From Chthoniobacterales bacterium (GTDB taxonomy: Bacteria; Verrucomicrobiota; Verrucomicrobiia; Chthoniobacterales; UBA10450), in NCBI GenBank assembly GCA_013821455.1, contig JACDGS010000031.1:1-51389 (forward strand): a stretch of 51,389 nucleotides of DNA, in the 5' to 3' direction. The notes beneath the pieces were generated by a model that made no database searches, was not told where the DNA came from, and was given only the letters and a program-made list of their open reading frames with translations. This document shows, piece by piece, positions 1 through 9,106 of this stretch. Numbering within the stretch: the stretch's first letter is position 1; every line of letters begins with the position of its first letter. A program made the translations under genes and the position numbers.

Positions 1-11
1 GGCCTCTCCTG

Positions 12-37
12 CCGGGGTCACCGCCCCCGGCTACAAC
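12..37. repeat. Partial copy of dispersed inverted repeat (one arm)
   Basis: This 26-base stretch begins CCGGGGTCACCG and ends GGCTACAAC. It matches the right arm of the long inverted repeat at 27887-27970 apart from one G. The rest of the element would lie left of the window edge. It sits just upstream of the glycosyltransferase gene, so it probably belongs to an intergenic element between that gene and its unseen neighbour. Confidence 0.8.
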
Positions 38-83
38 GGAACTTCGCGGCTGCGTATATTCGTTAGGCAGATGATCGTTAGGC

Positions 84-1247
84 GTGCCTTCTGCTCTGCG
101 CCCCGTAGTCGCCTCTTATTGCGCGACCTTTCTGAAGCCGGAGATGCTGCACATCTACCGGCAGATTATAGCGCTGGAGCGCTTTCAGCCGGTGGTGATC
201 GCGCGCAAGCGGGAAGAGGCGAAGCGACTTCCTTTCTCGCCGGTCTTCGTTGTCCCGCGATCGGCGACGCATTTCTTGCGGCGCTTTTGGTTTCGTAATA
301 TCCGCCACGCACCGTGGCGGATGTCGGCTGCGGAGACGGCGCGGATCGAGCGGGTGCTCGCGGCCAATGACGCACAACTGCTGCACATTTATTTCGGCCA
401 CATCGCCGTCCATCTGCTGCCGCTGATGCAGCGCTGGCCGAAACCCGTGGTCGTTTCTTTCCATGGCGCGGACGTGCTCGTAGATCTGGAAAAGCCACGT
501 TATCGCGCAGCCACCCGCGAAATGCTGGCGGCGGCGCGGCTGGTTTTGGTGCGCTCGGAGTCGCTCGTGCGCGCGATCGTGGAACTCGGTTGCGAGCGGG
601 AAAAGATTCGCGTCCATCGCACCGGCATTCCGTTAGGCGAAATTCCCTTCCGCCGGCGGATCTGGCCTAACGACGGTAGCTGGCGCTTTCTCCAGGCGGG
701 TCGCCTCATGGAAAAAAAAGGCCTAACGACAAGCCTGCGCGCCTTTGCGACGTTTCGAAAGGAACATCCGCGCGCGACCTTCACGATCGCCGGAGACGGG
801 CCGATGCTTGAGGAATTCACATCTCTGGCACAAGAGCTCGGCCTCGGGAACGCAGTGAACTTCGCCGGATTTCTCAGTCAGGCAGAGCTCCGCGCGAAAT
901 TTGAGGAGGCGCATATTTTCCTGCACCCGAGCCAGCTCGGCCGCGACGGAAATCAGGAGGGAGTTCCGAATGCGATGCTGGAAGCGATGGCGAGCGGCCT
1001 GCCTGTTTTCGCGACGCGGCACGGCGGCATCCCGGAAGCGATCGAGGATGGGGTGAGCGGCGTGCTGCTGGCGGAGCGTGATCATGAAGGTTTGGCGCGC
1101 GCGCTCTTCGAATGGACCAATCGTCCCGACGCGCTCAGCGCACTCGCGCAAGGAGGCGCCGCAGCTGTGGCGCAGAGATTCGAGCAAGGAGCGCAAGCGC
1201 GAGCGCTGGAGGGATTTTATTTGGAGGCGTTGGGTCGAGCGACATGA
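84..1247 (+). CDS. Family 4-type glycosyltransferase
   Basis: Cytoplasmic GT-B glycosyltransferase of the GT4 type, 387 aa, expected to transfer a sugar from a nucleotide or lipid donor during envelope or exopolysaccharide synthesis. Seen: an N-terminal acceptor half with VVSFHGADV near residue 125, a second Rossmann half with LQAGRLMEKKG and FTIAGDGPM, and the donor-site pattern NQEGVPNAMLEAMASGLPV followed by ATRHGGIPE. The order resembles colanic acid WcaL-like enzymes; the exact sugar cannot be told. GTG at 84 is used; two iterated 9-mers at 60 and 75 lie directly before it, and no strong ribosome-binding site is seen. An ATG at 144 would remove 20 residues. Three motif copies (631 partial, 665, 721) lie inside the gene. 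Confidence 0.85.
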   Translation: MPSALRPVVASYCATFLKPEMLHIYRQIIALERFQPVVIARKREEAKRLPFSPVFVVPRSATHFLRRFWFRNIRHAPWRMSAAETARIERVLAANDAQLLHIYFGHIAVHLLPLMQRWPKPVVVSFHGADVLVDLEKPRYRAATREMLAAARLVLVRSESLVRAIVELGCEREKIRVHRTGIPLGEIPFRRRIWPNDGSWRFLQAGRLMEKKGLTTSLRAFATFRKEHPRATFTIAGDGPMLEEFTSLAQELGLGNAVNFAGFLSQAELRAKFEEAHIFLHPSQLGRDGNQEGVPNAMLEAMASGLPVFATRHGGIPEAIEDGVSGVLLAERDHEGLARALFEWTNRPDALSALAQGGAAAVAQRFEQGAQARALEGFYLEALGRAT

Positions 1248-1267
1248 GACGTCGCTCCGTTGTGCCT

Positions 1268-1471
1268 GGGGAGGACGCGGCTGTCAGCCCGTCCTTTGCG
1301 GGAGTCTCCCGCAAAGTCGTGAGTCGTTAGGCGCTCGTGGGAAAATAAACGCGCCGACGGACGGGACTCTCCCGGCTGCGGCAAGATTTCTCCCGCTCCA
1401 CCGGTTGCGCTCCGCGCAAACTGCATCGGCGAGACTCGCCCGATGCGACGGGCTACCAGCCCGTCCTCCCC
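1268..1471. repeat. REP/MITE-like intergenic element with nested hairpins
   Basis: The gap between two convergent genes is bounded by a 10-base inverted repeat, GGGGAGGACG at 1268-1277 and its complement at 1462-1471. Inside is an 11-base perfect hairpin (CTTTGCGGGAG at 1294-1304 pairing with 1306-1316), a direct repeat CAGCCCGTCCT at 1285-1295 and 1457-1467, an imperfect CATCGG/CCGATG hairpin near 1423-1445, and one iterated 9-mer at 1324. No coding potential was seen. It may also terminate both converging genes. Mobile origin is inference. Confidence 0.55.
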
Positions 1472-1476
1472 GGAAG

Positions 1477-2517
1477 TTAGCGAGCGAGCGCGGCGTAGAA
1501 TTTTGCCAGCTGCTTTGCGACCGCCTCGAAACCGACGCGAGCGATTGCTTCCCGTTGGGAGTCGTTAACGATCTTCTGGTAAAACGTGTCGTCGCGCAGC
1601 AACTGGTTCGCCAACTCTTTCAACTCGCCTAACGAACGTCCGAAACCATTAGTATCCGGAAATCCCAGCCGGTCGATCGCGCCGTCGCCGCCCACGCAGG
1701 GCACGCGGCAAAGCAGCGCGTCGCCCGCGACCTGGCCCGGCACCGCACTCTTATCCAACTGCAGGACGAGGCGGTGGCGCGCGATCTCAGCTAGATAATC
1801 GCGATACGGCAGCCTTTTTTCCAAGGTCCGGAGTTTACCAGTGTCTCCGCCTAACGACTCCCAAAGCTTGCGCGCGCGCCGTGGTTTCTCGTCGAAAACA
1901 GTCGCAGGCCCACCTAATTGCAGCGCGAGGGAGAAGGCTGCGAAATGATGGCGCGAAGGCACGTCCCATTCGCGCGTGCCGATGAAAATTCCCGCGCGTT
2001 CCGGGAGCGGTCGCGAAAAATCCCAGAGCGCATCTGCGATGGGATAGGGAGTCGGAAAGAACGTCCCACCCGCGCACAACTGCGCTGTCTCGGACGTGGC
2101 CGCGAGGAAGCCATTAGCCGCTCCGGTAATTTCGCGGAAAAGCGCGGCGCGCTTCGGATCGGAAAGTTGTCGCGCGATCTGATGCAGGCCGGTCTCCTTC
2201 AGCGAAACCGCCGTCGTTAGGCCAGCACTTTGCAACTGCCGTAACGCTTCACGAGTCTCGTGAAAATCCCCGCGCAAAAGCAAAAGAACCGGCAGCCCTT
2301 CGGCGATGGCCGCTTTGGTTTCGCGATGAAACACCCCGCGCGTGCACGCGGCGTAGCCGTGGAAGTTAACCGGCGCGTGACCCTTATCGTTAGGCGAACC
2401 AGCGCCTGCCGAAAAATCCTCGTGCGGATCGCGCCCGCCCGGATTTAAAACGGTCAGGCGAAAGGAGCTGCCGGACTCGTTAGGGGGTTCCGCCGTCACT
2501 TCCGTCACTGAAGTCAA
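1477..2517 (-). CDS. Glycosyltransferase-like protein, function unknown
   Basis: A 346-aa soluble protein without a signal peptide. The C-terminal half (about residues 170-340) reads like a GT-B donor domain: FIGTREWDVPSRHH, a basic RRARKLWESLGG stretch, LPYRDYLAEIARHRLVLQLD and GDALLCRVPCVGGDGAIDRLGF, the last two resembling the site where such enzymes hold the donor. The N-terminal 60 residues are low in similarity to anything I recognise and contain two PNE/PND tripeptides encoded by the iterated 9-mer. The ATG at 2517 lies 38 bases inside the end of the upstream penicillin-binding protein gene, so the two are probably cotranscribed; a start further in is possible. Function stays open. Confidence 0.6.
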   Translation of the reverse strand: MTSVTEVTAEPPNESGSSFRLTVLNPGGRDPHEDFSAGAGSPNDKGHAPVNFHGYAACTRGVFHRETKAAIAEGLPVLLLLRGDFHETREALRQLQSAGLTTAVSLKETGLHQIARQLSDPKRAALFREITGAANGFLAATSETAQLCAGGTFFPTPYPIADALWDFSRPLPERAGIFIGTREWDVPSRHHFAAFSLALQLGGPATVFDEKPRRARKLWESLGGDTGKLRTLEKRLPYRDYLAEIARHRLVLQLDKSAVPGQVAGDALLCRVPCVGGDGAIDRLGFPDTNGFGRSLGELKELANQLLRDDTFYQKIVNDSQREAIARVGFEAVAKQLAKFYAALAR

Positions 2518-5029
2518 TCGTAGGCGGCGGCTCGGCCTGGAGGAGTGGCTCGCTGGCAGCGGGATCCATCGGGCGGACCGGCTCGGCGCGCCGAATTTCC
2601 ACCGGCTCCGGAGCCGCGGTCGCGACTGGGAGCGCGCGCTTGACCGGCTTGTCCGGATCGAAGGCGAGGTCAGGACCGGCGGAAGGCTTGGGCCGGAAAG
2701 TCGAGCCGACCGCGTTGTAGGGATCGTCCGCCGCGACCAGCGTCGGCGCTTTCATCTGCACCGGCGCGACGTCTTTCGTTTCGACGGCGAGCGCCGCGCG
2801 CGGCCACTGGCTTTCGTCAAATTGTTTGACCAGACGCGTGCGCACAGTGTCGCCGTGCACGTCGCAGGGATCGGTCGGCATCTGCTGGTCGGTCGCGAAC
2901 TCAAGATAACTGGTTCGATGTTTAACCAACTCACCGCTGGCCGAGCGCACGTTTTCGTAACACTTGTCGGTCGCGAGCAAACCGGCGGTCGCGCAAATCT
3001 CGACTTTGTGGAGCGAAGGCGGGATCGGGAAAGGCTGCGGCGGATGACTGGAGACAGAGGCGTTCATCACGTCCACCCACACGGGCAAGGCTAGCACACT
3101 ACCGAAAGCGCCCCGGTAAATTTTCTGCGGCTTATCGAAACCCGCCCAGACCACGCAGGTGATCGCGGAATCGTAGCCCGCAAAAAGCGCGTCGGTGAAA
3201 TCGTAGGCGGTGCCGGTTTTGCCGGCGGCGGGAAATTTCTTCAGTCCATATTTTTGGTAGGCCGCTTCGCCAGTTCCTTCGTGCAGCGCATCCGTTAGGC
3301 ATGAAGTCACCTCGTAGGCGATAGCCGGTTTCAGCGCGGCCGTGCGAGCTTTCGTGTCTTCCGCTTCCCAGACAGTGTGACCGTCCTTGTCCTCGATCCG
3401 GTCGAGAATATGGGGCGGAGACGGCCGCCAGCCCTCGTTAGGGAAAATCGTGTAGGCCAGCGCCAGCTCCGCAAGCGTGATCTCGCTGCTCCCGAGAAAA
3501 GTCGATGGATAAGGACGCAACTTCGTCTGCACGCCCGCAGTGCGGATCAACTGGGTGACGTTATCGAGACCGGCGGAAGTGCCGATGCGCACGGCCGAAC
3601 CGTTTTTCGATTTCGCCAGCGCCTGCCGCGCGGTGATCGGTCCTTCGTAGCGGTTGTCGTCGCGCTCCGGCCCCCATTCGCCGAGAATGCCGGTGGTGCC
3701 GCCAATCATGACGGTGCGATTATCGAGCGCCGAATCCTCCACGATCGAGCCGGGGAAAAATCCCTTCTCGAAAGCCGCCGCGTAAACAAATGGCGTCATC
3801 GCCGTGCCCGGCGGACGGCGCGCCTGCAACGCGCGATCGTACTCGTTCTGTTCGAAATCGCGCCCGCCCACGAGCGCGAGGATGCCGCCGGTTTTGTTAT
3901 CGAGCGCAATGACCGCACCCTGCAAATATTCCGGCGGCGACGGTGCGACCGTCTTTTCGTTAGGCGACTTGCCCGCGTGCGCGTCGCGCAGAAGCGCGGT
4001 GTATTGCGCGTAGGTCTGGTGGTCGTAACCGGGATGCCTCTCGGCCTCGTCGAGCTGCGCCCGGAGCGATTTCTCAGCCACGCTCTGCAGCTCTGAATCG
4101 ATCGTGGTGTGAATGCGGAAACCGTCGCTCATGGCGCGATCCCAGCCGACCGCGGCGATGACCTGCTGACGGATGTAATCGATCGCGTAATTCTGACCCC
4201 GCGCGTTTTGCCGGTTGCCGGTGAGCAGCTCTTCGTTCGAAGCTTTTTCGAGTTGCGCGGCATCGATGAAACCGAGCTCGTTCATCCGGGTCAGGACAAA
4301 GTTGCGTGCGTCGCGCGAAGCCGCGCGATCAGCCCAGGGCGAGAGTTTGTTAGGGCTTTTCACCAAACCCGAGAGTGTGGCGCATTCCGCCAATGTCATT
4401 TCACGCGCCTTTTTATCGAAATAACCGCGCGCGGCCGCTTCCGCGCCATAGAGTCCGCCGCCGAAATAAATCCGGTTCAGATACAGCTCCATGATTTTCT
4501 GCTTCGAGAAATTGTCCTCGATGCGACGGGCCACGAACATCTCGAGCAGCTTGCGGCGAAAGGTTTTTCCCTTGAGATCAAAACTGTTGCGCGCGAGCTG
4601 CTGCGTCACCGTGCTCGCGCCCTGACGCACATGGCCGGCGAGCGTGTTCTTGAAAGCCGCGCGGATGATCCCGAGCAAATCGTAGCCGTGATGCTGATAA
4701 AATTTGTTGTCCTCGGTCGCGACGATCGCATTCACCAGATTCGGAGGAATCTGGTCGTAGGGGACCGTCTCGCGATTCTCGACGTAGATCTGGCCGAAGA
4801 TTTTATTGTTGCGATCGACGATAACGCTGGCCGATTCCATCTGCTCGAGATGCGAGAGATCAAGGCTCGCGGCCTGTTGTTTCAGGGACTCGGCCAGAGG
4901 GAGGAAGGCGAGCAGAGCGACAACGAAAAGGATGAGAACAAGAACGAGCGGAAGGTAAAACCACGGGCGGGCGTACCAAGGGCGCACTGCGTAGGAGCGC
5001 TCGGTGGGCATGAAATAATCGACAGGCAT
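2480..5029 (-). CDS. Class A penicillin-binding protein (PBP1A-like) with altered SxxK motif
   Basis: Bifunctional-type peptidoglycan synthase, 849 aa, anchored by one N-terminal TM (about residues 22-47). The GT51 transglycosylase part has all usual motifs: EDNKFYQHHG with Glu106, GASTVTQQLARN, RRKLLEMFVARRIE and KQKIMELYLNRIYFGG. The transpeptidase part has SKN (474-476) and KTGT (604-607), but where the catalytic SxxK should be it reads GTAMTP, giving Thr409-Ala-Met-Thr412; both serine and lysine are missing. The codons are clean (complement of 3791-3808), so this is not an obvious frameshift. The protein should polymerise glycan but may not cross-link. A Pro/Ala-rich tail of about 110 residues follows. 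Its 3' end overlaps the next minus-strand gene. Confidence 0.9.
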   Translation of the reverse strand: MPVDYFMPTERSYAVRPWYARPWFYLPLVLVLILFVVALLAFLPLAESLKQQAASLDLSHLEQMESASVIVDRNNKIFGQIYVENRETVPYDQIPPNLVNAIVATEDNKFYQHHGYDLLGIIRAAFKNTLAGHVRQGASTVTQQLARNSFDLKGKTFRRKLLEMFVARRIEDNFSKQKIMELYLNRIYFGGGLYGAEAAARGYFDKKAREMTLAECATLSGLVKSPNKLSPWADRAASRDARNFVLTRMNELGFIDAAQLEKASNEELLTGNRQNARGQNYAIDYIRQQVIAAVGWDRAMSDGFRIHTTIDSELQSVAEKSLRAQLDEAERHPGYDHQTYAQYTALLRDAHAGKSPNEKTVAPSPPEYLQGAVIALDNKTGGILALVGGRDFEQNEYDRALQARRPPGTAMTPFVYAAAFEKGFFPGSIVEDSALDNRTVMIGGTTGILGEWGPERDDNRYEGPITARQALAKSKNGSAVRIGTSAGLDNVTQLIRTAGVQTKLRPYPSTFLGSSEITLAELALAYTIFPNEGWRPSPPHILDRIEDKDGHTVWEAEDTKARTAALKPAIAYEVTSCLTDALHEGTGEAAYQKYGLKKFPAAGKTGTAYDFTDALFAGYDSAITCVVWAGFDKPQKIYRGAFGSVLALPVWVDVMNASVSSHPPQPFPIPPSLHKVEICATAGLLATDKCYENVRSASGELVKHRTSYLEFATDQQMPTDPCDVHGDTVRTRLVKQFDESQWPRAALAVETKDVAPVQMKAPTLVAADDPYNAVGSTFRPKPSAGPDLAFDPDKPVKRALPVATAAPEPVEIRRAEPVRPMDPAASEPLLQAEPPPTIDFSDGSDGGTP

Positions 5030-5318
5030 GCGACGAGTGGGCGAGAGCCCAACATTTGGAGAAACGGGCGCAACTTAGCGGCAAAGTCTGCGAAATGCCA
5101 AGTGCTGCGCGGCATTGATCGCTGGCTTCATCCCACAGACAAACGCGACTCGACAACAGGCTGGCCGACAGTCGCCGGTTTTGGCGATAGTTTTCACCTG
5201 ACGCAAAGATGACTCGTCGCATTTGTAACTTCCTGCTCTGGTGCGCCGTCGCGGGCCTGGACTGTGACCCGTTGCGGCAGGTGGCGAAGCTTCAGCCATA
5301 AGGCGCTTTCAGAGCCAC

Positions 5319-5585
5319 TTATCCGGAAGGAGAAGTGGCTTTGGCCGCGCGAAGTCGAATGGGGCCGACGGCTTTCTCGATCTCGACGGGCGCGCCGCCT
5401 TGAAGGCATTCGAGCTCGCCTGCAGCGATCAACTTCGCGGCCTCACGCCGAATCGCAGGCATCAAGGGCCGCCAATCGTCCGCCAAATCACGCGCCACTT
5501 CCGATGGGCAAAAAGTCGCGGGAAACGCGCGGGAGTTCGACAAGGTCCGCAGCGTTTTCCTAATCTCGTTAGGCGACACCTTCAC
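5319..5585 (-). CDS. DUF3253 family protein
   Basis: Small cytoplasmic protein of 88 aa matching the DUF3253 pattern: FCPSEVARDL, then DDWRPLMPAIRREAAKL, then a basic strand ending GPIRLR. The fold is winged-helix-like in this family; the function is not established. GTG start at 5585 overlaps the TGA stop of the upstream TPR gene (GTGA), implying translational coupling. Residues 5-7 (Pro-Asn-Glu) are encoded by an iterated 9-mer at 5566. The stop lies in a short hairpin (AGCCACTT at 5313-5320 with AAGTGGCT at 5333-5340). The 289 bases that follow before the PBP gene (5030-5318) hold no convincing gene and may carry the PBP promoter. Confidence 0.8.
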   Translation of the reverse strand: MKVSPNEIRKTLRTLSNSRAFPATFCPSEVARDLADDWRPLMPAIRREAAKLIAAGELECLQGGAPVEIEKAVGPIRLRAAKATSPSG

Positions 5586-8500
5586 TTTTGCGCGACGGCG
5601 GAAAGACTGAGTTGATCGGTCAAATAGTTCTGCAAGTAACGCAGCGGATGCGCGGAACTAGCGGACGCGCGCGCCAGGAAGGTTTGCAAATGCCGGAGCG
5701 CGGCCGGTCGTGTGCGGATCGCAGCGAGCAGATCGCTTCGATATTCCGCCTGCTCCAGTTCCGCAAAAATATTCGCCAACCGCACCCCCGCTTCGGGCCG
5801 CAAATCCAGATGCGAAGAATCCTCCAACTGCGCGATCGTTAGGTCGAGGGCTTCGTCCCAATGCTGCGTGCGCCACGCGATCATGCCGCGAAAATTGCGC
5901 AGCTCCTCCGCATAACGGCCTTGGGGATACTCGCGGTCGTAGTCATCGAGCGCTGCAAGAACACGCTTCGGATCGAAGGCCTCGGCATGATAGGATTTCT
6001 GAACGGCCTCAAACAATTGATCTTTCGGGGAAGTGCCCGGAAGAGGGATGCCCACCTCGCAAATCACCGGCCGCGAAAGCCCCTGCACGCAGCGCGCGAT
6101 AACGAAGAGCGCCGCTTCGCGCTTCCGGCTCTTTGGATATTTTTGCAAAAAATCGCGGGCCATTTTTTCCATCCCGGCGTAGTCGCGCGAAACGACCGTC
6201 ACCTTCGCGCCATCCCCTTTTGGATCGACGATGTCGGTTTCCAATTCCGTCCGTTTCCGCGAGCGCAAACCAATCCGGCTAAACTCAAGGTAAGCGGCCA
6301 CCGGCTGCATCTTCGGATTCGCGAGCGCCCGATCGATTTCGGTGCGGACCGCGTCGTCGTTTTTCGCCGCGCCTTCTTCCGGCTCCGATCCGCTCCCACC
6401 GTTACTCTCCAGAATGGCGTAACGAATGCCGCAGTAAGTCGTCTGCATCTCCCGCGTGCTCGCTGGCTCGGAAGAAAACTGCCGGAGATCGTCGAGGAAA
6501 TTTAGCAGCGCCGCATCGTCGATCGAGTCCGCGCTTTTCCGCTCCGCTTCGTCGAGCGCGCGAACCTCGCGGGCGAACTCGTTAGGCGCATGGGTGCGCG
6601 CGAATTCAGGCAACGCCGCGATCCGGTCTGCGAACTCCTTTGCCGGACCACCGCGTCCATATTCGTTAGGCCTTTCGAAGGCCCCGAAATCCTGCCACGG
6701 ATAACCCATGAGATGAGCGTCGCGATCGTCGGAACTCAGATCGTAAGACCGATCCGCCAACGGCACCGCCGCCGGGAAATTCCAATAGGCCGCGAGCTTC
6801 GTGGCTTCCGCCGAAGCGGGACACTCCGCGCGCAACTTGTCGTAGATTTCGCGCGAGACCGCGCCGCCTTTGATTTCGCGCGCCAGCTCTTCCGCAAACT
6901 CCGAAGCGCGCGCAATCTTGGGCAGCGTCTCCAGGGCCTGCCAGCGGGTGCGCGCCGCCAGCGGTGTGCCGGGACGAGCGCGCGCCGCGGCCAGCCACCA
7001 TCGCGCCGCGTGCCGCAACTCATCACGACCAGATAACTCGTCATCGACATTCTTGAGATGCAGTGACCGGCCATTCGCCCGCCGCTCCGTCGCCGAAAGC
7101 ACTGCATAAGGCTGCACCATTTTCACCAGAGTATTCAGAGGCGTCTGCAATAACTGCCCGCGTGCCGCCGACCAGGCATCGCCCAGTTGCGCCATTGCTT
7201 CCGGCTGCCCCGGGCCGGCGACGAGAGCTTTACTCGTTAGGCTGGCAATCTTCTCCGCCAACAGGTTATAACGGTCGGGCGTCATGAATTTTCGCGCCTC
7301 CGCAAAATTCTCCTGCGCGAGATAGCGCTCGGCGATAATGGCATTTAGTTCTTCCCGATTCGTACTGTCGAGCCCGCCACGCAAAGCAGTCGCCAGCTCG
7401 AGCACGGGAGCGAAATTCAGCAGGGTATCGATCGCCTGTTGCAACTGAGTCAGATTCGCGCCGGTAATGTTTGGATATACCGCGCTCTCGCGCAGCGACC
7501 AACCCGTAAGGTCTTCCGGGAATTGATAAGCTGTCGTATAAGGCGAATTCTCTATCGCCGTGTCAGCCTCAGCGTCGTTCGTCGCCGTTACAGTCTTATC
7601 CTCGTTAGGCGGACAGAGACGAACGAATTCGATCAGTGCCTCTCCGGCCTGGTGGTTGTCCTGCAAGGCAAAAGCCAGCCGCAAACGCACTCCCGGAGTA
7701 ATCGGCGTTTTGGGAAAGCGATCAAGTAACTTCCGATAAGTCTCGATGGCCTCGGCTACTTTGCCCGCGCGCTGGAAAGCAACCGCTCGCACCAGAAGTA
7801 AGTCATCGCTCTTCTTTAGCTCAGCCGGCGCGAGGTTGGTTAGTTGCAGCGCCTGCTCCTGGTTGCCTTGCGCGCTGGCCGCCTGCGCGAGCAGCGCCAG
7901 ATAACGTGGCTGCCAGTCGCCTGACTTATAACTCTCTTTCTGCCGCACAACCTCCGCGGCGATGCGCGGCAGGATAGCGCGCCGCCACTTCTTTACCTCG
8001 GCCGGCTTATCAAAAGCTCCGTCATAGTTATTAGCTTCGACCGCACTGACGACGAGATAAGTGAAACCCATCGCAATGCGCGGATGGGCCGCGATGAGGG
8101 CAAAAGCCGCCTGACCTTCCGGTTTCGCCGCCACCTCGGCTAACGAGCGTTCGCACATAAAGATGGCCGACTTCAAAGTCTCGGGATGTCCGCGCGTTTC
8201 CGCCTGCGCGATATAAAGGTCGAGCGCACGCAGATAGTCTTTCGCGTCAAAGGAGAGCGCGCCGAGCCAGCCTAACGAGTCGGCGACGAAGCTGCCATGC
8301 GGATATCGCTTCAGATAGCTTTGGAAAAGTTCACCGGCCTCCTTCTGCGGCGGGCTCATGCCGGCGGGAGAAACCGCGAGATCATCCTGGTCCTCGACTC
8401 CTTCGCGTGACTTGGCAAAAGCACATCGCGCCTCCATGAAGAACGCTATCTCAGCCCGTGGGTGATTGGGGAATTCGTTCAGGACCTGCTCGAAATACTT

Positions 8501-9106
8501 GCGGCATTGCACACGATCGCCTGTCCGATATAAGGCGGCGCCGCAAAGATAAAGCCAGTGCGCGCGCAACGGCCCCGAAACACTAGCGGCGCGCTCTTCC
8601 AGGTTATACTCGTTAGGCGAGGAAGAAGGTGTTGGCGTTCCTTCTTCTCCCGCCGGGTGCGCCAAGAACAGTTCCTTGTGCACCACCCGCCACCGAATGT
8701 AGTCAGCGGCGGCGTTGCTATTCTTCGCGGAGCCGGTCAACACATCGCGCACGTCGTGCAGGAGGTTGCACCAATCTCCTTTGCTCGCGTAATGCTGCCG
8801 CGCTTGCGCGAGCAAAGCATCCACTTTCGGCACTAACTCTGCGGCGGAGCGCGTCCTTAGTTCCTCGGCGATCTTAAGGATGTCATGACTGAGATCGGAG
8901 GAATCTTGATCCGCCGGGTTTGCATTTGTCTCCAGAAAGATTTCTCCGAGGGATTTTCCGGGGAGAAAGTCGAGCGATTCACCAATAGTCAGCGCCGGCG
9001 CGTCGAGGTCGTCACCGCCCGTGGCGTAGAGAGACCACGGGAAAGAGAGCAAGCCCGCCGCGAAGACACTGGCGACCGTTATTCCTACTTGCCGAAGGGT
9101 TGCCAT
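5582..9106 (-). CDS. Large secreted TPR-repeat protein
   Basis: An 1174-aa protein with an N-terminal export signal (MATLRQVG, hydrophobic stretch to about residue 30). The rest is alpha-helical with many TPR-like units: ALYRTGDRVQCRKYFEQVLNEFPNHP near 215, ETYRKLLDRFPKTP near 455, MARDFLQKYPKSRKREAALF near 990 and LDDYDREYPQGRYAEELRNF near 1060. Such tol-pal/YbgF-style TPR arrays usually act as periplasmic scaffolds; no enzyme motif is visible. Its start lies 22 bases inside the DUF3142 gene and its stop overlaps the DUF3253 start, so it sits in the middle of a tight operon. Six iterated 9-mers lie within it, four read as PNE or PND. Precise role unknown. Confidence 0.8.
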   Translation of the reverse strand: MATLRQVGITVASVFAAGLLSFPWSLYATGGDDLDAPALTIGESLDFLPGKSLGEIFLETNANPADQDSSDLSHDILKIAEELRTRSAAELVPKVDALLAQARQHYASKGDWCNLLHDVRDVLTGSAKNSNAAADYIRWRVVHKELFLAHPAGEEGTPTPSSSPNEYNLEERAASVSGPLRAHWLYLCGAALYRTGDRVQCRKYFEQVLNEFPNHPRAEIAFFMEARCAFAKSREGVEDQDDLAVSPAGMSPPQKEAGELFQSYLKRYPHGSFVADSLGWLGALSFDAKDYLRALDLYIAQAETRGHPETLKSAIFMCERSLAEVAAKPEGQAAFALIAAHPRIAMGFTYLVVSAVEANNYDGAFDKPAEVKKWRRAILPRIAAEVVRQKESYKSGDWQPRYLALLAQAASAQGNQEQALQLTNLAPAELKKSDDLLLVRAVAFQRAGKVAEAIETYRKLLDRFPKTPITPGVRLRLAFALQDNHQAGEALIEFVRLCPPNEDKTVTATNDAEADTAIENSPYTTAYQFPEDLTGWSLRESAVYPNITGANLTQLQQAIDTLLNFAPVLELATALRGGLDSTNREELNAIIAERYLAQENFAEARKFMTPDRYNLLAEKIASLTSKALVAGPGQPEAMAQLGDAWSAARGQLLQTPLNTLVKMVQPYAVLSATERRANGRSLHLKNVDDELSGRDELRHAARWWLAAARARPGTPLAARTRWQALETLPKIARASEFAEELAREIKGGAVSREIYDKLRAECPASAEATKLAAYWNFPAAVPLADRSYDLSSDDRDAHLMGYPWQDFGAFERPNEYGRGGPAKEFADRIAALPEFARTHAPNEFAREVRALDEAERKSADSIDDAALLNFLDDLRQFSSEPASTREMQTTYCGIRYAILESNGGSGSEPEEGAAKNDDAVRTEIDRALANPKMQPVAAYLEFSRIGLRSRKRTELETDIVDPKGDGAKVTVVSRDYAGMEKMARDFLQKYPKSRKREAALFVIARCVQGLSRPVICEVGIPLPGTSPKDQLFEAVQKSYHAEAFDPKRVLAALDDYDREYPQGRYAEELRNFRGMIAWRTQHWDEALDLTIAQLEDSSHLDLRPEAGVRLANIFAELEQAEYRSDLLAAIRTRPAALRHLQTFLARASASSAHPLRYLQNYLTDQLSLSAVAQK

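Noticed and set aside
4109-5212. 367-codon open frame opposite the PBP gene
   Set aside because: Antisense shadow of a clear PBP gene with low-quality composition.
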